Below are positions 41,401-52,570 of a stretch of DNA of 64,000 bases, one piece after another. The stretch covers positions 10,001-74,000 of the forward strand of contig CAUYUJ010017906.1 in assembly GCA_963575745.1 (NCBI GenBank). Reading direction: 5' to 3'. The translations under genes were made by a program, and so were the position numbers. Below the pieces are notes generated by a model. That model searched no databases. It was given only the letters and a program-made list of their open reading frames with translations, and was not told where the DNA came from. The number at the start of each line of letters is the position of its first letter. Within the stretch, counting starts at the first letter, position 1. The DNA is from Prorocentrum cordatum. Lineage: Eukaryota > Sar > Dinophyceae > Prorocentrales > Prorocentraceae.

Positions 41401-42730
41401 TAGTATTCGTATAAGTAGTAGCTTGTCTAGTAATAGTAGCACTAGTAGTGGTAGCATCAGCGCTAGCCAGCCGCGGAGCAGTGCTGGCAGAGGTGCGGGT
41501 GCCGATGGGCGCACCAGAGGGGGACCCAGCGGAGGACCGCAGCCGCCTCAACCTGAGTCGCCCCATGGTGGGCGATCGTGACGCACGAGACGCACGAGCT
41601 CTGGAGGGCCAGCAACCAGTCTCTCCCGCGCCAAATGCGGCTCATGGACGAAGAGCGCGATGATGACGGGCTTGGCGAAGGAGTGCGTCAGGGCACCGCC
41701 CAACGGCCGTCAGAAGGCAGTGATGGGCAGGCTGGCTTGCAGCCTGCAGGCGCGGGGGCCATAAGCGTTCCGGAACCAGTGCGGAAGATGGGGAGGCGCG
41801 TGCCACCACAGCAGTAGTCTTGCTTCATGGGTCACCAGGGCCGCATGCGCGTTGAGGGGACAGCTCTCATCTGTCTCTGTGCGTTTCACTGCGGCCGCTG
41901 TTGATGCGGCCACGCCTCTGCAGTGCAGCTGTCTGCCCACTGCGCGGCCACTCGAAGGCAGCTCTGCCCGCTCGAAGGCCTTGAGGCGGAACCATGTGTG
42001 AAAAGGGGATGCGCTCTCCTGTCGTTCGGGATCATTCTCCGCGCCAGGGTGGAGCCACGGTGCCATTTCCTGAGCTCTCCGCCATGGCACGACTTGCGGC
42101 CATCAGGGCTCTTTTTCTTTCTGTGCGCAGGTTTCGCCCTCTCAGGGCGGAGGTGAACTAGGAGCACAGTCCCCGCGACGCTCGGGATCGTCTCCGTGCT
42201 GCTTGGGCAGGAGGTAGCTTATCGGGCTCTATCGATTGTTGCTGGGCTCAGGTGGCCTCTGCGCCTGCATTCTGGAAGGGTCAGCCGTCGCCTTTCAGAT
42301 TCGGGTGCATTGCCCGCTGGTCGCTTTTGTGCGGCCGCTTGTTTAGTGCAGCGACGGCTCCAGAGCTCGCCTGGCCGTTATTCGATGTATCGTCTCCGCA
42401 TGTGCGCTGTGCGAGGTGGAGCAGGAACCGCGAGTGCAGGATGGCTCCTGCCGAAGCTCGGGAACCTCTCCGTGTCGGGGTGGAGCTACGGCGGCATGTC
42501 CAGAGTGGCTCCTCCTTGGACCGTTTCATGGGCCATCAGGGCCAGCCTCTGCCGCAGCGCTAGCGTGTTCAGTTCTGTGGCGTGGGGAAACTAGGAGCAT
42601 TGTCTCTAACATGGTCGAGCTTATCTTCGTGCCTCGTGGACTGGTAACGTATTGGACGCGGCCTGATTGTTGTTGGTTTCAGAATGCTTTGTGCTTGTGC
42701 GCGCGCCATTGGAGCAGTATTATACAAGCA
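41401..42730 (+). repeat. Imperfect ~430-bp tandem repeat region
   Basis: GGGTGGAGCCACGG...GGCCATCAGGGC...TTCTGTGCG...GGAACTAGGAGCA occurs at about 42049-42170 and again, in matching order, at about 42478-42605; a poorer third version starts near 41824. No gene recognised. Confidence 0.5.
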
Positions 42731-42734
42731 AACA

Positions 42735-42971
<237 letters not shown>

Positions 42972-43369
42972 GGAGGAGGAGAAGGAGGAGGAGGAGGAGT
43001 AGGAGGAGAAGGAGATGGAGGAGGAGGAGGAGGAGAAGGATGGCCCACAAGTATGCGGAGGTCTGGGGTTCCCCGTTCGATGCAGCCTCCCGAGTCCAAG
43101 GCATTTCCATTTGGCGCTGCGGTCGCAGCGCCCCGACCTGAGCTTGGGCACACTCGCAGATGGTCGACCTGAGGGCACACAGGGCATCCGGCGCTACTGC
43201 CGAGGCTAGCACCAGTCTTGCTCCTTCTTCCCCCGGATCCCTCTGCACCCTCTCTCCTGCTCACGCTCGTCCTCCTTTTCTTCAACCTCGTCATCATCCT
43301 TCTCCTCCTGCTTGCCCATCCGGACGGAGAGGGCTGAGAGGTGCGGCGACGAGAACGGCGAGGACGAGG

Positions 43370-43424
43370 ACGGAAGAGGAGGAGGAGGAGGAAGAGGAGG
43401 AGCGACGAGGAGAAGGAGGAGAAA

Positions 43425-43465
<41 letters not shown>

Positions 43466-43600
43466 GGAGGAGGAGGAGGAGGAGGAGGAGGAGGAGGAGG
43501 AGGAGGAGGAGGAGAGGAGGAGGGGAGGAGAGAGGAGGAGGAGGAGGAGAGGAGGAGGAGGGGAGGGGGAGAGGAGGGGGAGGATTAGAGGGGGGAAGGG
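43370..43600. repeat. GGA/GAT tract
   Basis: Purine tract GGA with a GAT block at 43427-43465. It faces TCC tracts at 43788-43935 and 44285-44555 on the same strand. Confidence 0.95.
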
Positions 43601-43742
43601 AGGAAAAGGAGTCGCCGGAGCGAGGCAGGGAATGGGAGGGGACAGCACCTGGGGGGCGAGGGGGGGGAAGAGGCCGGCGGCGCCGGCGGCGGCGGCGGAG
43701 CGAGGGGGGCGGGGGCCGCGAAGCCCCTGGGCGAGGGAGGAG

Positions 43743-44079
43743 CCAGACATCCGACGCCTCGATTTTTTCGAGACGGGGCCCCCGACCTCCTCCTCCTCCT
43801 CCTCTCCTCCTTTCCTCCTCCTCCTCCTCCTCCTCCTCCTCCTCCTCCTCCTCCTCCTCCTCCTCCTCCTCCTCATGTCCTCCTCCTCCTCCTCCTCCTC
43901 CTCCTCCTCCTCCTCTCCTCCCTCCTCCTCCTCCCCCCCGACCTCCCGACCCCTCCCTGGGATCGGTTTTTCCTCCCGAGTCGTTTTGTTGGCGGTCCCG
44001 AGGCCCGGCGAGAGCCCCGAGAGGCCCAAAACTAGGAAACACCTCCGTCTCGAGTTTCTCGAGGCGCCCGATGTCTGGG
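43743..44079 (-). mobile_element. Foldback element family A, copy with internal (TCC)n
   Basis: Ends CCAGACATCCGACGCCTCGA and (right end, reversed) CCAGACATCGGGCGCCTCGA are near-perfect inverted repeats, each with a stem-loop (CTCGA..TTTTCGAG). The middle is in the orientation opposite to copy 1 and is enlarged by a TCC run at 43788-43935. Confidence 0.7.
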
Positions 44080-44261
44080 GAGCTGGCAGAGGGGACCGGC
44101 GCGGCCTGCACGGGCGCGCGCGCCGGCGGCGTGCGCGGCCGAGCAGGCCAGCGCCCGGCCGCCTCCGCCTCCCGCGCAGCCGCGGGGAGGCTGCGCGCGG
44201 GAGCGCTGGCCCGCCGCCTCCCACGCGGCCCGGCGCCGCGCGACGCCGAGCAGGCAGGCAG

Positions 44262-44768
44262 GCAGTGGCGAAGCGTCCTGGTGCTCCTCCTCCTCCTCCT
44301 CCTCCTCCTCCTCCTCCTCCTCCTCCTCCTCCTCCTCCTTCCTCCTCCTCCCCTCCTCCTCCTCCTCCCCCTCCTCTCCTCTCCTCCTCCTCCTCTCCTC
44401 CTCCTCCTCATCCTCCTCCTCCTCCTCCTCTCTCCTCCTCCTCCTCCTCCTCCTCCTCCTCCTCCTCCTCCTCCTCCTCCTCCTCCTCCTCCTCCTCTCC
44501 TCCTCCTCCTCCTCCTCCTCCTCCTCCTCCTCCCCCTCCTCCTCCTCCTCCTCCCCCTGCCCATAGGCCTACCAAACACTGTTCTAAGAACCTCTTGTGG
44601 TTTCCACGAAGATGTTCTTAGAGCCTTTCTGGCGAGGGCTGTCGTATTTTGCACATCGGGGCATCGGGCGTATGTTCTACGAACATTGTTTTTGTGTTTG
44701 GAACATCTTCAGGTTCTGAGAACAGTTCGTGGTAGGCCCATAGAAATGCCGGGACGGTCGGTCCCTGC
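44262..44768 (+). mobile_element. Foldback element family B, copy 2, with internal (TCC)n
   Basis: The left end GCAGTGGCGAAGCGTCC is followed by a 270-bp TCC tract (44285-44555), then the core CCTACCAAACACTGTTCT...GAGAACAGTTCGTGGTAGG and the right end GGACGGTCGGTCCCTGC. CCATAG flanks the core on both sides. Confidence 0.75.
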
Positions 44769-44802
44769 TCAAGGCAGGGGCAGAGATGGAGAGAGAGAGA
44801 GA

Positions 44803-44972
44803 CCAGACCCCCTCGAGTCGTGAAAAAGTCACGACGGGAGTTCTCCGCCATGTTAACTCGGCCTCGGGGGGTCCTCCCCGGGCATCGGGACCGCCGAGGA
44901 ATGACTCGGGATGAAAAGCTGGTCCCAGAGAATGGGTCGCGTCATGGCAAAATCACAAGGTCGGGGGTTGGG
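44803..44972 (+). mobile_element. Foldback element family A, copy 2
   Basis: 170 bp, CCAGACCCCCTCGAGTCGTG to GGTCGGGGGTTGGG. Internal end-palindromes GTCGTGA...TCACGAC and GTCATGG...TCACAA are partly decayed. A TATATA/GAGA run follows at 44980-45018. Confidence 0.75.
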
Positions 44973-45018
44973 AGATTTATATATATATATAGAGAGAGAG
45001 AGATAGAGAGAGAGAGAA

Positions 45019-45451
45019 CAAAAAAAAAAGAGAACCTACGGTAGGTTCGCGCCGTGTCGACCGGTGGCGACCCCGCCGCCGGCGTTCGGCGTTGAACGCC
45101 GCCGGCGATCCAGAATCGGTCGACGTTGAAGGATCTGACCTTTCGGAAACGATCGATCGATCAAGATTGAGCGATCCCAGCGGTGTCACGAACCAACGCC
45201 GGGGTCGACACGACACGAGCCCGCGGTATCCAGCTGCCGGCGGCAAGTCCCGCCACCGTGCCGGCCCCGCATTCTGGGTGGCGTCTGTTCCAGGGGACAC
45301 GGGAGGTCGTCACGTGTGACAATTAGTGTCCCCAGGGTTGGGAGAGCCATGCGTTCATAGGTACAGAGACAGAGAGAGTGAGCATGTAAACATGAGTTTG
45401 CCAACGTGGACCCCAATCAGTAAGTCATTGCAGCGTGGATGTGCGAGCTGT
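45019..45451. other. Unassigned
   Basis: No gene or repeat family recognised. A local palindrome (GCCGGCGTTCGGC...GCCGCCGGC) lies at about 45070-45105. Confidence 0.4.
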
Positions 45452-45665
45452 GTGGTGCAATATGTGTGGTGGAAGCTATGCGGCGCAAGCTATGCTAGCA
45501 AGCTGTGTGGTGTAAGCTGTGTGGTGTAAGCTATGTGGTGCAAGCCATGAGGTGCAAGCTATGTGGTGCAAGCAATGTGGTCTACGCTGCGCGGCGCAAT
45601 GTGTGTGGTGCAAGTATTGTGCTGCACGCTGCGTGCTGCAAGCTGTGCAGCGCAAGCGATGACAC
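45452..45665. repeat. ~15-bp minisatellite (GTGGTGCAAGCTAT)n
   Basis: About fourteen units of 14-15 bp around GTGGTGCAAGCTATG. Confidence 0.85.
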
Positions 45666-45713
45666 GCCATGCAGGCCATTAGAACCCATAGAGAGACATC
45701 CGTGCGGCCCCCC

Positions 45714-46155
45714 ATCGCACGAGGCACCCACGGGCGGGCACCGGACCACACGTCGGCACACCCCGCCAGCGCACGAGGCGCCCACCAGGCGCTCACGGGC
45801 GGGCCCCAGGCGAGCCCTCGGCACGCCCCCAGCCAGCGCACGAAGCGCCCAACGGAGAGGCCCCCGAGGCGCCCAGCGCGCGGTCACCTGGCGAAGCCCC
45901 GGCGCACCCGCACGCCCAGCGCGCGAGGCCCCCACCTGGGCGCCCACGCGTGCGTGCGCCGGGCGAGGCCTCGGCACGCCCACGTACCCGGCGCGCGAGG
46001 CCCGCGCGAGGCGCTCGGCGGGCGGGCGCCGGGCGAGGCCTCGGCACGACCACCCAGCGCGCGAGGCGCGCCCACGAGGCGCGCACGGGCGGGCGCCCGG
46101 CGAGGTCTCTCGGCACGCCCGCGAGGCGGCCAGGAGGCGCCCCCGGGCGCCCAGC
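45714..46155. repeat. GC-rich minisatellite, ~50-bp units
   Basis: Eight or nine imperfect units containing GCGCGAGGCGCCCAC, GGCGGGCGCC and GGCGAGGCCTCGGCACGCCC. Long frames on both strands (such as minus 45582-47645) derive from it. Confidence 0.75.
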
Positions 46156-46159
46156 AGCA

Positions 46160-46334
46160 GTCGGGGGTGGACCGACCTCCTGCCCTGGCACGTCGATGGA
46201 GGAATTGTCCGTTGTTGGTCTGCGAGAGGGCGTCGGGGCCGTCGTTTTTGCGGGTCCAGGTCCGTCGGTTTCGGCCCCAGGCCGTTGTCACTAAGGGGAG
46301 GTTTACGAAAGGGAGGTTTGTCCACCGCCGAAAC
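46160..46334 (+). mobile_element. Foldback element family F, copy 2 (diverged)
   Basis: GTCGGGGGTGGACCGACC... ACGTCGATGGAGGAATTGTCC ... GGAGGTTTGTCCACCGCCG shares order and phrases with 6503-6680 and 49112-49298. Confidence 0.6.
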
Positions 46335-46463
46335 AGGGCACCAGCCGAATCGCCGGCACACCCGTTCACTTTGTAGTCCTCTCGGCAAGAACCGGTGATC
46401 GCAAGCGCTGCTTGGGGCACATGCGGGCAGAGAGTAGGGAACAAAAAGTGGCCTGAACATAAA

Positions 46464-46575
46464 AACTCGGAGGTCCGCGCGGATTTCTCGGATCGGCGTT
46501 GGGGCCCCCTGGCGGCGCCTCTGGCGCCGCCCCTGGCGCGCTCCGCGCGCCAGGGAGGGGGCCCGCCGGTGTGCT
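46464..46575 (+). mobile_element. Foldback element family C, 3'-truncated copy
   Basis: Left end CTCGGAGGTCCGCGCGGA followed by TTTCTCGGATC; the right inverted end is missing. It abuts family B copy 3. Confidence 0.6.
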
Positions 46576-46599
46576 GAAGCGCCGCCGCCGTCGTCTTGA

Positions 46600-46826
46600 G
46601 CAGGGACCGACCGTCCCGGCATTCCTATATAGTCCGACCACGAAACGTTCTTAGAACCCAAAAATTTTCCAATAACGAAAACAATGTTCTTAGAACATAA
46701 ACCCGATGTGTTAAAACAAGACAGTCCCAACCAGAAATGTTCTGAGAACATTTCGTGGAAACCACAAAAGGTTCTTAGAACATTGTTTGGTAGAGCTATA
46801 GGCGAGCCAGGACGCTTCGCCGCTGC
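46600..46826 (-). mobile_element. Foldback element family B, copy 3 (inverted)
   Basis: Reverse orientation: GCAGGGACCGACCGTCC at the left, CTATAG junctions, core with three AACATT/GTTCTTAGAAC palindromes, and GACGCTTCGCCGCTGC at the right. Confidence 0.75.
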
Positions 46827-47419
46827 TTGAGTCGCCGCGGTCGCCGTCGCGAGGCCTGCGCGGGCCGGCGCTGCCTCGGGGATGGCTGCGTCCGGTCTCC
46901 CCGGCAGCGGCGTGCGTCGGGGTCGCTGGGCTGCCGCGTGGGGGACGAATCTCGCCGAAATCCAAAAGACAATGAGCGTCGTGGGGACAACTGATATCGC
47001 ATTTGGAAAGACAATTTTGGCTATTTTCCATGAATCCTCAAAAAGGCCCTGGAAGGGGACCCCGAACATCTGAACGCGTCCTCGCGGTGGCCTCCAGTGG
47101 GGCTGCTTGGCCCGGCCAGGCAGCTGAAGGACCCCTGCGGTTGCCTGGCCAGGCCACGCAGCTGAAGGTCCCCGGGCTTCTGCGTCCCCACGGTGGCCTT
47201 CCCTGGGGATTGCCTGGCCCAGGGGAAGGGACTGAGGGGAACGAGGCCAAGTTGGCCTCGTTTCCTTCCGCTGCTTTCCCACCAGTTTGGGGATCGTGCT
47301 TTTGTCCACGGAGTACTGCTGGACTTGCTGTTGCACTGCCTGGGTCAGGGGCGCGTCGCCCGCAGGCCGTTTTCGGGAGCCCGGGTTCATGTCCTTGCTG
47401 TGGGTTGCGTGGTCTTGTC
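46827..47419. other. Unassigned, GC-rich with short repeats
   Basis: Short repeats of TTGCCTGGCC and CAGCTGAAGG at 47100-47215. No gene recognised. Confidence 0.4.
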
Positions 47420-47580
47420 TCCAAGCAGCGCCAAGCAACGCCAAGCAGCGCCAAGCAGCGCCAAGCAATGCCAAGCAAAACCAATCAGTGTCAAGCAACG
47501 CCAAGCAAAGTAAAGCAACGCCAAGCGAAATAAAGCAACGCCACGCACCGCCAAGCACCGCCAAGCAAGGCGTCCCGTCC
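47420..47580. repeat. 10-bp minisatellite (AACGCCAAGC)n
   Basis: About sixteen units of GCCAAGCAAC/GCCAAGCAGC. Confidence 0.9.
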
Positions 47581-48411
47581 ATGCAATAGGAACTTCCTCC
47601 TAATTCGGGTTTGCCCGGGTACATGGAGTAGTGGGTCGATCTCAAGCCGTCTGCTGTCGCAAGATTGTCTCAGAACGATCTGGGGCTGTCTTGAGCGAGT
47701 CTTGGAGTGGCTCTGGCCCTTGCCGACGGGGGTCATGGGGCAGCAGTCTTGGGACAGCTATGGGTCTATGAGGGTATCATGATTTGATTGGGCCAGTGGT
47801 AGGTGGTAGGATTCCTTGACCCTCCCCGCGGGTCGGTATTGGGCCGTCTTGGGTCCGTGAGGGGCCCCCCTGGGTTTTCTCATGAGCGGCGGAGGGACGG
47901 CCGTCATCCCCCCCCATCACGCCCTGCGTCATTGTTGCGTGAGCTCGAGACCCAGGAACGCTAAGACGTCTTGGCCACCACGAAAAAACTGCCCCGTGGG
48001 GTCTGCTTCTTGGGAGGTCGCCGAACTGGTATTGTCACGAGGTGCGGCACGGTGACAGGCGGGGGACAGATGGCCCCAGAACGTGCACGGGTGTCGATGC
48101 GTTCGTGCTCGTCACGTGTGTCCCGTCGGGCGGACGAGCTGGCTCGGGTCCGGCAGCGAAGGCTCCCCGTTCGAGGCGTGGCGCCGTTCTCTTCCCTCTC
48201 CTGGGTTCCCGCCTCTCGGGGAACCAATGACACGAACATGCGGTGGGGGCGTTCGTTAAGGAACGTGCCCAGAAGGCTTCAGACCCTGGAGGATTCCTTA
48301 TCTGATAAGGGCGGCGGTGATATCCATGGTCAATCCACGATCGAAGCTCCAATGGCTTCGAGACCCTGGATTCCATATCCATTGGTTCCTTATCCAATGT
48401 CCTCACCGTAA
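47581..48411. other. Unassigned
   Basis: Moderate-GC unique sequence; open frames shorter than 150 codons on both strands without recognised motifs. Confidence 0.4.
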
Positions 48412-48412
48412 A

Positions 48413-48526
48413 AACTCGGAGGTCCGCGCGGATTTCCGGGACGGGCGCTGCACCCCCCTCCCTGGCACGCAGAGCGCGCCAGGGGCCCCAGCACCGATCC
48501 AGAGAATCTGCGCGAGCCTCCGAGTT
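48413..48526. mobile_element. Foldback element family C, full copy
   Basis: 114 bp. Left end ACTCGGAGGTCCGCGCGGA and right end TCTGCGCGAGCCTCCGAGT are inverted repeats; the middle has CCCTGGCACGC..GCGCGCCAGGG pairing. Confidence 0.75.
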
Positions 48527-48870
48527 GTTATGTTTGTGTCATTGTATGTTCCCCTATCTTCCCCCTCCTTATTTTTTATGTATATGTCAATATAGAATCC
48601 CCTATCCGCCACCTCCTGAGCTGTTATGTTTATGTCATTGTCTGTTCCTCTATCTTCTCCCTCCAGAGTTTTCATGTTTGTGTCATTGTTCCTCTATCTT
48701 GCCCACCTGCAATTTTATGTATCTATCATTGTCTGCTCCCAGATCCGCCCCCTCCTGACGTTTTACGATGTTTGTGTCACTGTCTGTCCCCCTGTCTTCC
48801 CCCTCCGGAGGTCTGTTGCCTGTGCCATGGTCCGTTCCCCTATCTTCCCCCTCCTGAGTTTCCGCCTCCA
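48527..48870. repeat. ~47-bp minisatellite, seven units
   Basis: Units contain TTATGTTTGTGTCATTGT, CTGTTCCCCTATCTTCC and CCCTCCTGAGT. Adjacent to the family C element. Confidence 0.85.
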
Positions 48871-49111
48871 CGGCGAGCCCAGGCGCTCCCTTGTTTCAAC
48901 AGTTGCGCCGCGCGCCTCTCGCGGGGCGGAGCCTCCAGTAGGCGCCCCTCCCACGAGGGAGAGCGCGGCCGCCCACACGGCGTGGGGCGCCGTGGGGCCC
49001 GCTGCGGACGCCAGGCTGCCCGGGGACGGCTGCGCAGCGTGGGGGGGCAAAACGCGCGACCGCCGCGCAGGCGCCGCGGAGAGCCGGAGCAGAAGCAGCT
49101 GCATGCACATC
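48871..49111. other. Unassigned GC-rich sequence
   Basis: No gene recognised. Confidence 0.4.
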
Positions 49112-49298
49112 TAAACTTTTGTCGGGGGTGGACAGAACCCCCAACAGTGACACGTCGATCAGTGCATTGTCCGTGGTCGGTTCTCGAGATGGCGCCGTGG
49201 CCGTTCTTCTCCAGGCCTGCGCCCGCCAGGTTTGGGCCTCAGGTCATTTCCACGAAACCACGTCTTGCTAAAGGGGGTCTGTCCATCCCCGATTTTGG
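49112..49298 (+). mobile_element. Foldback element family F, copy 3
   Basis: GTCGGGGGTGGACAGAACCC to GGTCTGTCCATCCCCGAT, about 85% similar to the first copy by eye. Confidence 0.7.
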
Positions 49299-49452
49299 AG
49301 CTCCGCGCGGATCTCTCGGATCGGCGCCGGGAGCCCCCGGCGGCGCCTCTCCGGCGCCGCCTCTCCGGCGCCGCCTCCCCGGCGCCGCCTCTCCGGCGCG
49401 CCAGGGGAGGGGGTCCAGCGCATCGATGCAGGAGAGCCGCTCGGACCTCCGG
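49295..49452. mobile_element. Foldback element family C, diverged copy
   Basis: Left GGAGCTCCGCGCGGATCTCT and right CCGCTCGGACCTCCGGAGG. The middle has expanded CTCCGGCGCCGC units. Confidence 0.55.
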
Positions 49453-49478
49453 AGGTGTGTGTGTGTGTGCTTCTGACG

Positions 49479-49839
49479 GGTACACGCTCTTGGTCCTTTC
49501 TATGTCTTCGAGGCCTTCGATTTTTGTTTTGGGGGGGGGGGCCGTGATCCTCTCATTTCTGGGTCTTCTCTCCTGGGCCTCTCTTCCTGGCCACTGGGGG
49601 GGCCAGGAACACTTAGAAACGAGCACAATTATCAGGAGGGGAAAAAACACACAGACACAATTAATCGTCGATTACCAAGAAAATATAGAAAGTATGGGAA
49701 TTGGGCGGGAAGACACGACAAAAGCACAGAACATATGGGAAAAGATGGGGATTCTTTTCATTTGTGTGTATTTATTTGTGTGTCCCAGGGCCCCTTCAAA
49801 TTAAAAATGAGCACGATTAGAAAGGAACGACGCGCGAGC
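49479..49839 (+). mobile_element. Foldback element family G, copy 2, with nested insertion
   Basis: Same ends as 6050-6226 (GGGTACACGCTC..., ...GAAAGGAACGACGCG). An AT-rich 167-bp insertion (49632-49798) splits the phrase GAGCACAATTA...AAATGAGCACGATTA. Confidence 0.7.
49632..49798. mobile_element. Nested AT-rich insertion with AATTA duplication
   Basis: Absent from the two other family G copies. Flanked by AATTA at 49627-49631 and 49799-49803. Contains CACACAGACACAATTAATCG and TTTGTGTGTCCCAGG; the ends are only weakly inverted. Base composition (AT-rich) differs sharply from the surroundings. Confidence 0.65.
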
Positions 49840-50344
49840 AGTTTGTGCCTTACTCCTGCCGCGGTTTTTTTTTGCCGTCGCAGCGGCGAGGGTCCCGGCC
49901 GCGCCCCACGGGGCAGGCGCGGGAGGCGCGGCGGGCGGCGCGGGGGGGAGGAGCGCGCAGGGGGATCAAGAGGAGGAGGAGGAGGAGGAGGAGGAGGAGG
50001 AGGAGAGCAGGGGGCGAGGGGAGAGCGGGCTCAGGGCGTGCAGGCCTCGTGCGCAAGTGCCGGCGAGCGCGTGCACAGCGAGCGGAGGGGGGGACAGAAG
50101 GACAGGAGCATAGTTTTAGGTCGGGCCTGTCCCCCTACAGGGGGGTTTTCGACAAAAGATAAAATACCACCAAAATAATCCAAAAAGGTCAAAATATATT
50201 CAAAAAATAGTCCCCTGACAATTTTGGGATTAGTTTTGATTATTTCCCTACCTAGGCTCTGCCTAGAAGGGTGCTTACTGTCTTGGCTTAAAGGGGCCGG
50301 GCAGTGTAAACCGCCCCGGGCGGTTCCCCCGGTCCCCTGGGACT

Positions 50345-50695
50345 CAAGCAAAAGCAACAGCAAAGGTAAAAGCAAACGCGCGGTTCCCCCAGTTGCGCTC
50401 CCTGGGTGCCAAGCAACAGCAAAAGCAAAGGCAAAAGTGAAGGCAAAAGCGAAGGCAAAGCAAAAGCATAACATAGCATAGCATAGCATAGCATAGCATA
50501 GCGCAGCATAGCATAGCGCAGCATAGCATAGCATAGCCTAGCCTAGCCTAGCCCAGCATAGAAGTGCGTCGCATAGCATTGAATATCATAGCATAGCATA
50601 GCATAGCATAGCATATCATAACATAGCATAGCATCGCATAGCATAGCGAATCAAGGCATAGCATAGCATAGCATAGCATAGCGCAGCACAGCATC
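50345..50695. repeat. GCAAAA and (AGCAT)n arrays
   Basis: AAAGCAAAGGCAAAAG-type repeats to about 50466, then a pentamer array AGCAT/GCATA to 50695 with a short AGCCT variant block near 50540. Confidence 0.9.
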
Positions 50696-50896
50696 CACTG
50701 TTGCTGCTGCTATACATATATATATATATATATATCTATATCTATATATAAGTACTTAGATATAGATGTTGATGTAAAGAACTCCCCAGTGCCCCGCCCT
50801 CATCTCTGTGCCTGCTTGCTTTTGCTGCTGTCTCGGCGACTTGCTGCCTGCTTCTGCTGCTGGTTCACTTACGGCGTGGCGTCGGCGGTTCTGGCG

Positions 50897-51263
<367 letters not shown>

Positions 51264-51442
51264 GCTACTGCTACAACTACGACGATGAGGAGAAGGAGGA
51301 GGACGGCGTTTACCGCTCCTACTAATGTTGCTTTCCTAGAGGCTCCAACTCCCAGGTAGGGTCGCACTGGAATTTTTTTTTGGAGTTTTTTTTTGTTCGT
51401 CGAGAATCCCCCTGTAGTGGGACAGGCTCGACTTGAACATAG

Positions 51443-51618
51443 TTACACGTTGTTCCTTTCTAATATCGTGCTCATTTCTAAGTGTGCTCGTTCCTAATTG
51501 TTCCTGGCCACCCCAGTGGCCAGGAAGAGGCCCAGAAATGAGCGATTAGGAATGAAAGGATCTTGGCCCCAGAAAAATCGAAAAACTTTCGAATACTGAG
51601 GAATGAGCACCGTGTACA
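51443..51618 (-). mobile_element. Foldback element family G, copy 3 (inverted)
   Basis: GTTACACGTTGTTCCTTTCT at the left and GAGCACCGTGTAC at the right; middle CCTGGCCACCCCAGTGGCCAGG. It begins at the target duplication of the family-D element. Confidence 0.65.
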
Positions 51619-52104
51619 TGTGCGGAGGGTCCGAGAGCTCAGGTGTTTGTCCTTGCTTGTGCCTCGACTGGGGAGGGAAGAGCGTGCTCAGAGCAGGCGG
51701 TCCCGGTGCGTGAGTGACTCGAGCGCGTGCGTGCCCCGGCCGCGCAGGCGCCGCGGATTAGTCCTGGGTGCACGATGTCCTGGCACGGGCCGGGCGTGCC
51801 TGCCTTGCCCTGGGAGGAGGAGGGGGGAGGAGGAGGAGGAGGAGGAGGAGGAGGAGGAGGAGGAGGAGGAGGAGCGCATGCCTGCACTGCCTGCACTGCC
51901 CTGGGAGAGTCATGCAACTTTCACCGTCGGTTCGTTGAAGTTTGTCGCCTTCGGTTTTCCGTCGCCTTTGGCCTCGGGGGGCCTTTTTCGGTCCCCGGGC
52001 CGTCAGAAACGGGCCCGGGGTGGAAAAGCTGTCCCCAGGGAGGTCCCCCAGAGGAATCTTCGACACGACCTGCAAAAGTTGCACTGCTTTTCCAGGGGGG
52101 GTTC
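51619..52104. repeat. GGA tract and partial family-A-like sequence
   Basis: GGA run at 51808-51876. About 51930-52055 (CTTTGGCCTCGGGGGGCC, GGCCGTCAGAAACGGG) resembles the inside of family A. No gene recognised. Confidence 0.55.
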
Positions 52105-52222
52105 TCTAGGACGAGGACACACTGCTCCAGAGCGGTCCAGAACGCTCTCAGAGCGTTCCAGACCGCTCTGAGATGGCCGCGGCGCCCGATACATCCTGCA
52201 GGCCGGCTGGTTCACAGAGGCT
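52105..52222 (+). repeat. Dispersed repeat family H, copy 2
   Basis: CTCCAGAGCGGTCCAGAACG, GGCCGCGGCGCCCGATACAT: same order as copies at 8055 and 58967, but shorter at the 3' end. Confidence 0.6.
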
Positions 52223-52570
52223 CGCGATTTCTTCTCCTCCGAATGTGCCTTGTTGTGCGTGCCGTCCCGTGGCGAGTCGCCAGACTGCGAAACATGTGCC
52301 GTGCCATGCCTGGCTTCCAGCGTGCGGAACGGCCTGCAGGCTCGCGCTGCCCGCAGTGCTGGGAGGCGGCGTCCCCAGCCTCCCTCTGGGCTTCGGCCGG
52401 TCTGGAGGCCATGACGGGTGCTCGGAGGCAGGGGCGCACACTGAGCGTGGTGGCCTCCAGATCGGCATGAATCCAGAGAGAGAGAGGGAGGATAGAGCAT
52501 GCTCGGGGGATAAGGTGCCTGCTGCCAGGGAGGACGTGGGCACGTGTGCAGGTAGAGAGCGATGGCTTGG
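52223..52570. other. Unassigned
   Basis: No gene recognised; open in several frames. Confidence 0.35.

Noticed and set aside
45582-47645. Minus-strand frame of 687 codons
   Set aside because: Spans a GC minisatellite, foldback elements B, C and F and a 10-bp minisatellite; no recognisable protein.
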